Below the pieces are notes generated by a model. It was not told the DNA's origin. It was given only the letters and a program-made list of their open reading frames with translations, and made no database searches. The position numbers and the translations under genes were made by a program. From positions 1-64,000 of the forward strand of contig JADJYJ010000031.1 of NCBI GenBank assembly GCA_016719785.1: a stretch of DNA of 64,000 nt. The letters run 5' to 3'. Of this stretch, positions 42,164 through 49,321 are shown in pieces (the stretch's first letter is position 1; every line of letters begins with the position of its first letter). The stretch is from Candidatus Amarolinea dominans (GTDB lineage Bacteria; Chloroflexota; Anaerolineae; SSC4; Amarolineaceae).

Positions 42164-42218
42164 CGTCAGTCACACGTCAGCGCGTCGTCTAGCGTAATTT
42201 GTAAATTGCGGGTAAAAT
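42164..42218 (+). promoter_or_regulatory. Three 11-bp-spaced direct repeats and a -10 upstream of pspA
   Basis: CGTCAG at 42164, CGTCAG at 42175 and CGTCTAG at 42186 recur exactly every 11 bases. TAAAAT (42213-42218) is a plausible -10 with no -35 consensus; the third repeat covers the -35 position. This is the geometry of an activator site for an OmpR/PhoB-type winged helix, which the upstream gene encodes. Confidence 0.55.
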
Positions 42219-42305
42219 CAAGCCGCACTTGAGGCTTTGCCGCTGGCCCGGGCAACGGCGAGGCTCACAAAAAACATTTGGACAGCACAGGGAGGTAACT
42301 TACGC

Positions 42306-42992
42306 ATGGCATCGTTGTTAGAAAAAATCGGCACTCTCATTTCGGCTAATTTGCATTACATGGTGGATGAGGCACTAAAATCCAATTCCATCGCCGTCTT
42401 CGATCAGTACATTCGCCAGGTTGATAACAACCTGGATGAGTTGGAAGATGCCGCGGCCACGGTGGGCGGCGAGGCGCGCATGTTGCGTCGTAAATATGAT
42501 GAATTTGCGGCCAAGACTGCGGAACTCGACAGAAACATTGACATCTTCCTCAGCGAGGGTCGCGAGGAACTGGCTGCGGCCGCACAGACCAAATTCAATT
42601 CGACCAAGCGCCTGGCCGATTCGTACAAGGATCAGGCCGACCGCCAGCAGTCCGAGTATCAGAAACTGTTGGACGCACGCCTCAAGCTGGAAGCCAAGCT
42701 GACCACCGTCAAGCAGGAGCGTGAAGAACTGCAAGCCCTGCTCACTCTGGCCAAGTCCAAAGAGGTCAGCGTCAAGGCGATCAAGTCACTGGACGATTTG
42801 GTTGGCTCCGGCGATGCCGACGTTGCACGCGTCGCCGATTCTATCCGCGCCCGCCTGGACAAGGCGCAGGCCGAAAGCGACATGGTTACCACCCGCCTCG
42901 ATCGGCAGATGGACGACGTGCTGGAGCGCGAGACGCTCAATCGCCAGTTGGAAGAACGCAAACGCCGGCTGGGCATGAGCGCCGCGTCATAG
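42306..42992 (+). CDS. pspA: PspA/IM30 family membrane-stress protein
   Basis: This 228-residue protein is nearly all coiled coil. It starts MASLLEKIGTLISANLHYMV, the amphipathic membrane-binding helix of PspA/Vipp1 proteins. It continues with AVFDQYIRQVDNNLDELEDA and the long helical hairpin ending LERETLNRQLEERKRRLGM. PspA assembles on stressed inner membranes to limit proton leak. GGGAGGTAAC precedes the ATG; earlier in-frame residues lack a ribosome site. It is the first gene of the operon that runs to 49233, under the repeats and -10 at 42164-42218. No classical pspF, pspB or pspC is nearby. Confidence 0.88.
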   Translation: MASLLEKIGTLISANLHYMVDEALKSNSIAVFDQYIRQVDNNLDELEDAAATVGGEARMLRRKYDEFAAKTAELDRNIDIFLSEGREELAAAAQTKFNSTKRLADSYKDQADRQQSEYQKLLDARLKLEAKLTTVKQEREELQALLTLAKSKEVSVKAIKSLDDLVGSGDADVARVADSIRARLDKAQAESDMVTTRLDRQMDDVLERETLNRQLEERKRRLGMSAAS

Positions 42993-43112
42993 CCTGCGGG
43001 TCAGGCCCCGGGCCGGACGGTTATCACGCCGTGACGAGACTGTCACACCGGAAGCATGACCGACGGAACTGCCTGTCAATGCCATTGCAGAGGGGGAAAT
43101 TACACAACGGGT

Positions 43113-43610
43113 ATGAATAACGCGATCATTTTTGAGCCACGCAGCATCAATGGAAAGTTCGCCACGGGTTTTGCCCTGCTGCTGGGCTGTTTCCTGGCCT
43201 GGATCAGCGGCCTGATTACCGAAGCGATGGGCATCTTGGTCCTGTCCATCGCGGGCTTCCTCGGTCTGTACGCCATCTTGGATGCCCTCTATGTGTCGAG
43301 CCGCAAGGTGATTGTGACCGATCAAGGACTCACCATCAGCAATCCGTTGCGCCTGTGGGGCACGCGGCAGGATTTTGGTTGGGATGAGGTCAAGCAGCTT
43401 GAGTTGAGCGTACGCGACGAGCAACGCAGCATGCGCATCAAGGCCGACAAGCTGCCCAATTACTACTATGAAGACGTACCATACGACCCTGAATTGCTGC
43501 AGGCTGTCGTCACCCGTGGCAAGCTCAAGCCGGTCAAGGGCGCAGAAGCGCCAACCTTGACCGCCCTACCGAATGAAGGCAAAGCCGTCTATCGGTGGGC
43601 CAAGAAGTAA
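43113..43610 (+). CDS. Membrane protein with two helices and a PH-like domain
   Basis: This 165-residue protein has two transmembrane helices at about residues 15-58 (FATGFALLLGCFLAWISGLI, GILVLSIAGFLGLYAILDAL). A cytoplasmic beta-rich domain follows (SRKVIVTDQGLTISNPLRLW, DFGWDEVKQLELSVRDEQRS) that looks like the bacterial PH/YdbT fold. A GTGAC-N6-GTCAC inverted repeat (43031-43046) lies in the 120-base gap after pspA and may be a secondary control site. The start MNNAII is preceded by a weak GAGGGGG. Function unknown; membership of the pspA operon suggests a membrane-stress role. Confidence 0.7.
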   Translation: MNNAIIFEPRSINGKFATGFALLLGCFLAWISGLITEAMGILVLSIAGFLGLYAILDALYVSSRKVIVTDQGLTISNPLRLWGTRQDFGWDEVKQLELSVRDEQRSMRIKADKLPNYYYEDVPYDPELLQAVVTRGKLKPVKGAEAPTLTALPNEGKAVYRWAKK

Positions 43611-43637
43611 CAAAGGTAGCCATAAGAGACAAATCAC

Positions 43638-44903
43638 ATGAATCGCACTCGCATTATCTTCATTGCCATCATCGTATTGGCACTGGTGGTCATTGGCGTG
43701 TCCTGGGGCCTGGGCTATCTGCAGACCCGACCGCAGCAGCCTCTCGTGGTTGCACCAACCGGCCCAATCCAGATACGCGTCCTGACGGCCTTACCGGTGG
43801 AGCCGTGGGTGCGTGACGCCGCCAAACAGTTCAACGATGAAAAACGCAAGCTGACCGGCAGCAACGAGGTCATCCAGGTGGAAGTGATCGCTATGGATGG
43901 CCTGACCGCCCTGGGCAAATGGGACCGCGACGACTTTGGCATCCTCGGCGACCGCACGTTGGCTGACCTGACCGACGCCGAAAAGGACAAGCTGACACAG
44001 TTCCCCACGGTTTGGATTCCCGATAGCCGCTACCTGGTGGAACTGGCCAACGTGACCTATAAGGAACGCCTGGGGCGCGATGTCTTCCTGACCGACGGCG
44101 AGTACCGGGCGCGGCCTATCGCCATCTCGCTCTTCGCCTGGGGCATCTATCAGACCCGTGCGCAGGTGTTGGAGCAGAAGTTTGGCGACATCAACTGGAA
44201 ATCTATTCATGACGCGGCCGTCAGCAAAGGCGGCTGGCCGGAATTGGGCGGAGATCCGAGTTGGGGTTTCTTCAAGCTGGTGGTGCCCAACCCGCGCAAG
44301 AACGTGGGCGGGCTTGCGGCCATGATCGCCGCAGCCGGCGAGTTCTACAATCGCACCGACATCAGCGTGGCGGACGTCACCAATCCTGAATTTCAGACCT
44401 GGCTCAAGGAGCTGATGGGCGCGCTGACCGATGTCAGCGGTTCCAGTGCCTACACCGCCGAAGATTTCGCGCTGTTCGGCTATTCGGTGGGTGATGGCGG
44501 GCAGTTGCTGGAAAGCGACCTGCTGACCAACATGGCCGGCATCCAGACACGCTGGGCCGACCCACTGCTCATCCGCTACCCCAACTATGTCAGTTGGTTC
44601 GACTTCCCGTTTACCGTCTGGGTGGGGCCGGAGACCACGGCGTTCGAGAAGAACGCGGCGCTGGAGTTTCAGAAATACCTGCTGTCAGCCGATGTGCAGA
44701 AAAAGGCTGTGGCTCGCGGCCTGCGCCCTGCCAATCCTGACGTGCCGGTTGCCCCTGCGGGTGATGGCGATAGCCTGTTTGCCCGCTGGGAATCACAGGG
44801 CGCGCAGGCCATCGTGCCCCGCACCACGGCCATGCGTGCCCCGAATCGTGATGTGCTCCTGGCGCTGCTCCGCTGGTTTGACCTGAATGTCGCCCAGCGC
44901 TAA
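43638..44903 (+). CDS. Membrane-anchored solute-binding-like protein
   Basis: This 421-residue protein has one N-terminal transmembrane helix (IIFIAIIVLALVVIGVSWGL) followed by an extracytoplasmic solute-binding fold of the type I ABC-binding class. Segments include IQIRVLTALPVEPWVRDAAK, LFAWGIYQTRAQVLEQKFG, WFDFPFTVWVG and the C-terminal EFQKYLLSADVQKKAVARGL. No lipobox is present; the helix keeps it attached. It lies 27 bases after the preceding gene and 28 before the VWA gene. With no permease in the operon, it may be a sensor or receptor rather than a transporter part. Confidence 0.75.
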   Translation: MNRTRIIFIAIIVLALVVIGVSWGLGYLQTRPQQPLVVAPTGPIQIRVLTALPVEPWVRDAAKQFNDEKRKLTGSNEVIQVEVIAMDGLTALGKWDRDDFGILGDRTLADLTDAEKDKLTQFPTVWIPDSRYLVELANVTYKERLGRDVFLTDGEYRARPIAISLFAWGIYQTRAQVLEQKFGDINWKSIHDAAVSKGGWPELGGDPSWGFFKLVVPNPRKNVGGLAAMIAAAGEFYNRTDISVADVTNPEFQTWLKELMGALTDVSGSSAYTAEDFALFGYSVGDGGQLLESDLLTNMAGIQTRWADPLLIRYPNYVSWFDFPFTVWVGPETTAFEKNAALEFQKYLLSADVQKKAVARGLRPANPDVPVAPAGDGDSLFARWESQGAQAIVPRTTAMRAPNRDVLLALLRWFDLNVAQR

Positions 44904-44931
44904 GGCTGACGCGCAAACAAAAGAGGCCACG

Positions 44932-46656
44932 ATGTCAAGACAACGAGAAAAGCAGGGCGGTGTCCCGCCCGCGGCAACGTATACGATTATCGGCGGCGCC
45001 CTGGCGTTGCTCCTGTGCTGCGCCCTGGCCGCCATCGCCTGGAACGGCCTGCGGGGGCCGTTGGCGCCGCTTGCCCAGCAGGCCGATAACACGGTGGGCT
45101 TTCGTAATGCCACCCTGACCCTGGCCTATTCCCCGGAAAAAGGGCAGATGCTGCAGATTCTGGTGGATCAGTTCAATCGCCAGAATCTGCGCACCGCCGA
45201 CGGCCAGGCGATGCAGGTCAAGCTGGTGGAGATGAACCCGGAAGACATGGTCAGCGCGGCGCTGGAAGATCCAACCTTCCAGGCGCTGACGCCCGACTCC
45301 ATGCTGTGGCTCGATCAGCTCGACCGCCAGTGGGCTTTGCGCCAACAGGTAGAAGCCGGGCAGATTGCGCCGCGCCGTGTCGGTGAGGCAACCCGCTACG
45401 CGGTCAGCCCCATCGTCATTGCCGCGTGGGAAACGGTGGCGCGTGACCTGGGCTGGCCGCAGCCGGTGGGTTGGAACACCATCCAAAAGCGCGCAGCCGA
45501 CGACGCCAGTTTCAAATGGAACCACGCCTCCACCGGTCATGCCAGCGGTCTGCTGGCGACACTGGCCGAGTTCTATGCAGGCGCAGGCAAGACACGCGGG
45601 CTGACGGCCGACGATGCCACCGCGCAGACCACCCTGGACTATGTGCGCAACATCGAGCGCACGGTCAAGTATTACGGCGAAGGCGAGTTGACCGTCATCG
45701 AGCGCGCCCAAAAAGAGGGGCGGTCGTTCCTGGATGCCTTTGTGGTGCAGGAACAACTGGTGGTGCGTTTCAATCGTGATCAGCGCGGCGAGAAACTGGT
45801 GGCGCTCTACCCAACGGAAGGCACCCTGTGGGCCGATCATCCGTTGGCACTGCTCGAACTACCCAGCCTGTCAGCCAATCAACGCCGCACCTACCAGGCC
45901 CTGCGTGAGTTTCTGCTGAATGCAGATTCGCAAAAGCTGGTGCTCAGCTATGGCTATCGTCCGGCTGACCTGAGTATCGCGCTCGATAGCGCGGACTCGC
46001 CCTTGACCGTGACCAATGGCGTTGACCCCAAACAGCCGCAAACCACCTTGCAGATGCCGCCCGCGGCCGTGGTGGAAGTCGTGCAAAATGTCTGGTACTA
46101 CACCAAGCGCCTGACCAACGTCTTCCTGGTGGTGGACACCTCCGGTTCGATGCGCGGTGACAAGCTGGATGCGGCCAAAACGGCGCTCGGCGCGTTCCTG
46201 GCCCAAATCAAAGGCAGCCAGGAGCGGGTTGGCCTGGTGGAGTTCAGCGGTCAGGTCAACAACGTGATCGAGTTGGAGGAGCTGGGGCGCACGCGCGACA
46301 CCCTTGACAGCGCCATCGCCGCGCTCAACGCCAACGGCGACACCGCCCTGCTCGATGGAGTGCGCACGGCTTACCAGCGCCTGCAGGAGCGCGGTGACAA
46401 AGAGCGCATCAACGCCATTGTGGCGATGACCGATGGCCGTGAGAACGCCTCCAGCGTCAGCCTGAATACCCTGGTGCGCGAGATTCAGCGCGGCAATCAA
46501 ACCGGCGTACCGGTGGTGATTTTCTGCATCGCCTATGGCAGCGACGCCGACTACGATACGCTGCGCGCCGTGGCCGACGCGTCTGGAGGCCAGGTGCGCG
46601 AAGGCACCGAGCAGACGATTCGTGAGTTGTACAAGCTGCTGTCAAGCTATTTCTGA
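44932..46656 (+). CDS. Solute-binding domain fused to a von Willebrand factor A domain
   Basis: This 574-residue protein has an N-terminal membrane helix (TYTIIGGALALLLCCALAAI), then a solute-binding-protein-like region (residues 60-370). That region parallels the preceding gene: MLQILVDQFNRQNLRTADGQ, SFLDAFVVQEQLVVRFNRDQ, YQALREFLLNADSQKLVLSY GYRP. A C-terminal VWA domain follows from about residue 395. The metal-ion adhesion site is complete: DTSGS, the Thr in NGDTALLDG, and MTDGREN. It is extracellular, attached by the helix. The fusion of a ligand-binding lobe with a protein-binding VWA is unusual and suggests a ligand-controlled interaction. AAGAGG lies six bases before the chosen ATG. 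Confidence 0.85.
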   Translation: MSRQREKQGGVPPAATYTIIGGALALLLCCALAAIAWNGLRGPLAPLAQQADNTVGFRNATLTLAYSPEKGQMLQILVDQFNRQNLRTADGQAMQVKLVEMNPEDMVSAALEDPTFQALTPDSMLWLDQLDRQWALRQQVEAGQIAPRRVGEATRYAVSPIVIAAWETVARDLGWPQPVGWNTIQKRAADDASFKWNHASTGHASGLLATLAEFYAGAGKTRGLTADDATAQTTLDYVRNIERTVKYYGEGELTVIERAQKEGRSFLDAFVVQEQLVVRFNRDQRGEKLVALYPTEGTLWADHPLALLELPSLSANQRRTYQALREFLLNADSQKLVLSYGYRPADLSIALDSADSPLTVTNGVDPKQPQTTLQMPPAAVVEVVQNVWYYTKRLTNVFLVVDTSGSMRGDKLDAAKTALGAFLAQIKGSQERVGLVEFSGQVNNVIELEELGRTRDTLDSAIAALNANGDTALLDGVRTAYQRLQERGDKERINAIVAMTDGRENASSVSLNTLVREIQRGNQTGVPVVIFCIAYGSDADYDTLRAVADASGGQVREGTEQTIRELYKLLSSYF

Positions 46657-46671
46657 GCGTGTGAAGCCGTT

Positions 46672-47550
46672 ATGCCCGACCAGTCCATTAGTCAGAAAAT
46701 CGAGCGCCAGGCGCGCCAGGCCATCCTGGAACATGCGCTGTTGCGCGTGGAAAATGCCCTGATCGTGGCCGGCGCCCTGCTCGCCACCTACTTCGCGCCC
46801 CAGCCGTTTCCGTGGTGGCCGGTCTGGGGATGGGCGGCCCTGGGCCTCGCCGGCATCGCCGGCCTGGTCGTCAGCAGCCTGACCGACCCCGAGCACAACC
46901 GCCAGGTGGTGACGGGCCTGTTCCTGCAGGAATTCACCACGGCGGGCATTACCGACCGTACGATCAAGATGAAGTTGGAGCAGGCCCTCGACTATTTCCG
47001 GCGCATTCAGGCCGCTGTGCAGACGCAGAAGGGCGGCGTCATGCAGGACCGTCTGGGCGACACGGTGCAACAGATCAACGATTGGCTGGCGAACATGTTT
47101 CAACTGGCCCGCCGCCTGGACGCCTATCGCCGCGACGAGGTCATCAAACGTGACATGAGGTCGGTGCCCACTGAAATCTCCAATTATCGCCAGCGCCTCA
47201 ACCTGGAGCGCGACGCGTCGGTGCGCCAACAAATGGAAGCCGCCATCAACGCGCGCACCACGCAAGGGGAGGCGCTCGACCGACTGGAAAACATGATGCA
47301 AAAGGCCGAGTTCCAGTTGGAGCAATCGTTGGCCGCGCTGGGCACCATCTATCCACAAATACAGTTGATCGGCGCCCGCGATGTGGACAGCAGCCGCACC
47401 CAACGCCTGCAGGCTGACATCTCCGGTCAAGTCAGTACCCTGAACGACATGATTACTTCGATCAACGAAGTGTACACGTACGATGCTGAGCATGATGTGG
47501 GAACCATGCAACCGCGGCAGCCGGTGCGCAAGACGTCGGCGGCCGGTTAA
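46672..47550 (+). CDS. Membrane protein with two helices and a coiled-coil domain
   Basis: This 292-residue protein has two transmembrane helices at about residues 28-68 (LIVAGALLATYFAP, VWGWAALGLAGIAGLVVSSL), then a long cytoplasmic helical domain (LDYFRRIQAAVQTQKGGVMQ, RLGDTVQQINDWLANMFQLA, LERDASVRQQMEAAINARTT, GEALDRLENMMQKAEFQLEQ). It has the appearance of an XpaC/TelA-partner-like or scaffold protein, but I do not recognise a named family. It lies 15 bases after the VWA gene and its stop TAATG overlaps a possible start of the next gene. Probably a cytoplasmic-face partner of PspA (inference). Confidence 0.75.
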   Translation: MPDQSISQKIERQARQAILEHALLRVENALIVAGALLATYFAPQPFPWWPVWGWAALGLAGIAGLVVSSLTDPEHNRQVVTGLFLQEFTTAGITDRTIKMKLEQALDYFRRIQAAVQTQKGGVMQDRLGDTVQQINDWLANMFQLARRLDAYRRDEVIKRDMRSVPTEISNYRQRLNLERDASVRQQMEAAINARTTQGEALDRLENMMQKAEFQLEQSLAALGTIYPQIQLIGARDVDSSRTQRLQADISGQVSTLNDMITSINEVYTYDAEHDVGTMQPRQPVRKTSAAG

Positions 47551-47576
47551 TGGCTATCAGACAACAGGAGTTTGCC

Positions 47577-48707
47577 ATGCGCAACTTGGTCTTGATTTTG
47601 TTAATGTTCAGTTTGCTCCTCGCCGGCTGCAACGCCAATCCGCAACCCACCCGTGGGGAGGTGACGGTCTTCGTGGCCGTGCCTTTGTCCGGTTTTCAGG
47701 CCAACGGCGGGCAGACCGTGCTGGGCGGTGTGCGCCTGGCGGCCGAAGAAATCAACCGCCAGGGCGGTCTGTTGGGCTACAAGGTCGTCGTCATCGGCCT
47801 CGACGATGAGTCTGATTCGGACGTGGCGCTCGCCGGCGCCGAGAAGGTCAAAGAAGCGCTGGCATCCGGTCAAAAGGTGCTCGGCGTCGTCGGTCACCTC
47901 AACAGCGGGCAGACCCTGGCCGCCATGGAAGTGTACAAGGACCTGCCGCTCATCATCATCACACCGACATCGTCCGAAACCTCGATCACGCAGAAGGGCT
48001 ACCGTAACTTCTTTCGCGTCAACGCCAATGACACGGTGCAGGCTGCGGTGGACGCCGGGTTCCTGGTCAACAACCTGAAGGCCAAACGCATCGCCATTGT
48101 GCATAACGATACCCCTTATGGTATCGGTCTGCGCAACGAGATGCAGAAGGCGCTGGCTTCTGTCGGCGCCGAGGTGGTCCTGGCTCTGCAGGTCAAGGAA
48201 GGTCAGGCCCGCTACCTGGACGAGGTAGCTCAGATCAAGGCCGCCAATCCGGACGCCATCTTCTACGCCGGCTACGAGATCGAAGCGCCCTATCTGCGGG
48301 CTGATCTGGTTGAGAATGGTGTGACGACGCCGCTGCTGGCCAGCGATGGCGCCTTCCTGGCCGCGACCATTGACGAGGCCAACGGCACCGCTGAGGGCAT
48401 GTACGTCAGTGCCTTTGCGCCCAGCCCGCAAGTTGCCGGGCAGCCCTGGATTCAGGCCTATCAGGCGGTGGAATCTCGCAACCCGGACACCTATTCTGTC
48501 AATGGCTACAGCGCCATGGCGGTGCTGGCCGAAGGTGTCAAGAAAGCAAACTCGCTCGATGTCACCAAAATATCCGACGCCATGCGTCAGATTGACTTTC
48601 GCGGTGTGATGGGCGAGCTGCAATTCGATGTCAATGGCGATGTGAAGAATCCCAAGGTCTTCATCTTCCAGGTCAGGGACAGCCAATTTGTGCAGGTAGC
48701 GCCGTAA
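47577..48707 (+). CDS. Branched-chain amino-acid-type periplasmic-binding lipoprotein
   Basis: This 376-residue protein has a lipoprotein signal peptide (RNLVLILLMFSLLLAGC). It then has a complete LivJ-type type I periplasmic-binding fold: VTVFVAVPLSGFQANGGQTV, GVRLAAEEINRQGG, VGHLNSGQTLAAMEVYKDLP, ITPTSSETSITQKGYRNFFR, IVHNDTPYGIGLRNEM and SVNGYSAMAVLAEGVKKANS. AGGAG lies six bases before the ATG at 47577; an in-frame ATG at 47550 overlaps the upstream stop and would add nine residues. No LivHMGF permease genes are adjacent, so it probably feeds an unlinked transporter or acts as a ligand sensor for this operon. Confidence 0.87.
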   Translation: MRNLVLILLMFSLLLAGCNANPQPTRGEVTVFVAVPLSGFQANGGQTVLGGVRLAAEEINRQGGLLGYKVVVIGLDDESDSDVALAGAEKVKEALASGQKVLGVVGHLNSGQTLAAMEVYKDLPLIIITPTSSETSITQKGYRNFFRVNANDTVQAAVDAGFLVNNLKAKRIAIVHNDTPYGIGLRNEMQKALASVGAEVVLALQVKEGQARYLDEVAQIKAANPDAIFYAGYEIEAPYLRADLVENGVTTPLLASDGAFLAATIDEANGTAEGMYVSAFAPSPQVAGQPWIQAYQAVESRNPDTYSVNGYSAMAVLAEGVKKANSLDVTKISDAMRQIDFRGVMGELQFDVNGDVKNPKVFIFQVRDSQFVQVAP

Positions 48708-48744
48708 CGCCATCCCCCGGATGGCGCCAGCTCGTAGGAGTGGG

Positions 48745-49233
48745 ATGGATAAGCGATCAGACAAACAGCAAGAAACGCTGGCGGTCGGCCTGACGCCCGT
48801 CGAGAAAAGCCTGATGGTCAACCTACGTCAAAAACGCACGCTGCTGACCATTTGCGAATACTATCAGCGCAATGCCGCCGCCGCCGAAGCGGAGATGGCG
48901 ATCTGGATGGATGAACTGGCTGAGACGCTGCGCTCCGATATGGCGGACATCTCACGCATGCTGCGTCTGTACGATCTGTCTTCAGCCGACGTTTATGCCG
49001 TGCGCAGTCAAGTGGACGAGGCGCGTTACGTCAGAAGCCGGGAGGGTCGTCTGGACCTCCTGCGCGGCCGGTCGTATGCCACCATCCGCTGGTATCAGCA
49101 GGAGTTAGGCGCGCAACCGCCGGATGACGTAGCCGCACTGTGGAACGCCTTTCTGGCGAGCGAGCAGGAGCGGGTGCAGCAGATCGAACAGATGCTTACT
49201 GAGTCCACGAGCGCGACGCCAGCCCAAACATAA
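48745..49233 (+). CDS. Helical hypothetical protein, end of the PspA/VWA operon
   Basis: This 162-residue protein is predicted mostly helical, with no signal peptide or membrane segment (VEKSLMVNLRQKRTLLTICE, YYQRNAAAAEAEMAIWMDEL, MADISRMLRLYDLSSADVYA, SYATIRWYQQELGAQPPDDV). I do not recognise a family. The start is chosen at MDKRSD because TAGGAG precedes it; an upstream ATG at 48721 lacks a ribosome site. A probable terminator follows, marking the operon end. Confidence 0.6.
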   Translation: MDKRSDKQQETLAVGLTPVEKSLMVNLRQKRTLLTICEYYQRNAAAAEAEMAIWMDELAETLRSDMADISRMLRLYDLSSADVYAVRSQVDEARYVRSREGRLDLLRGRSYATIRWYQQELGAQPPDDVAALWNAFLASEQERVQQIEQMLTESTSATPAQT

Positions 49234-49242
49234 CGATCAGAC

Positions 49243-49302
49243 AGAAACCGGGTTCACGATGATCTTCGCTTGACGAACTTCTCTCGCTGAAACCCGGTTT
49301 CT
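49243..49302 (+). terminator. Terminator built from the AGAAACCSGGTTTCT repeat
   Basis: AGAAACCGGGTT (from 49243) pairs with AACCCGGTTTCT (49291-49302), and a run of T follows directly. The loop is about 36 bases. The arms are the same sequence as the hairpin at 35070-35102. It sits between the operon end and the start of the next gene. Confidence 0.6.
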
Positions 49303-49321
49303 TTTTTGGGGAGAAATCACC

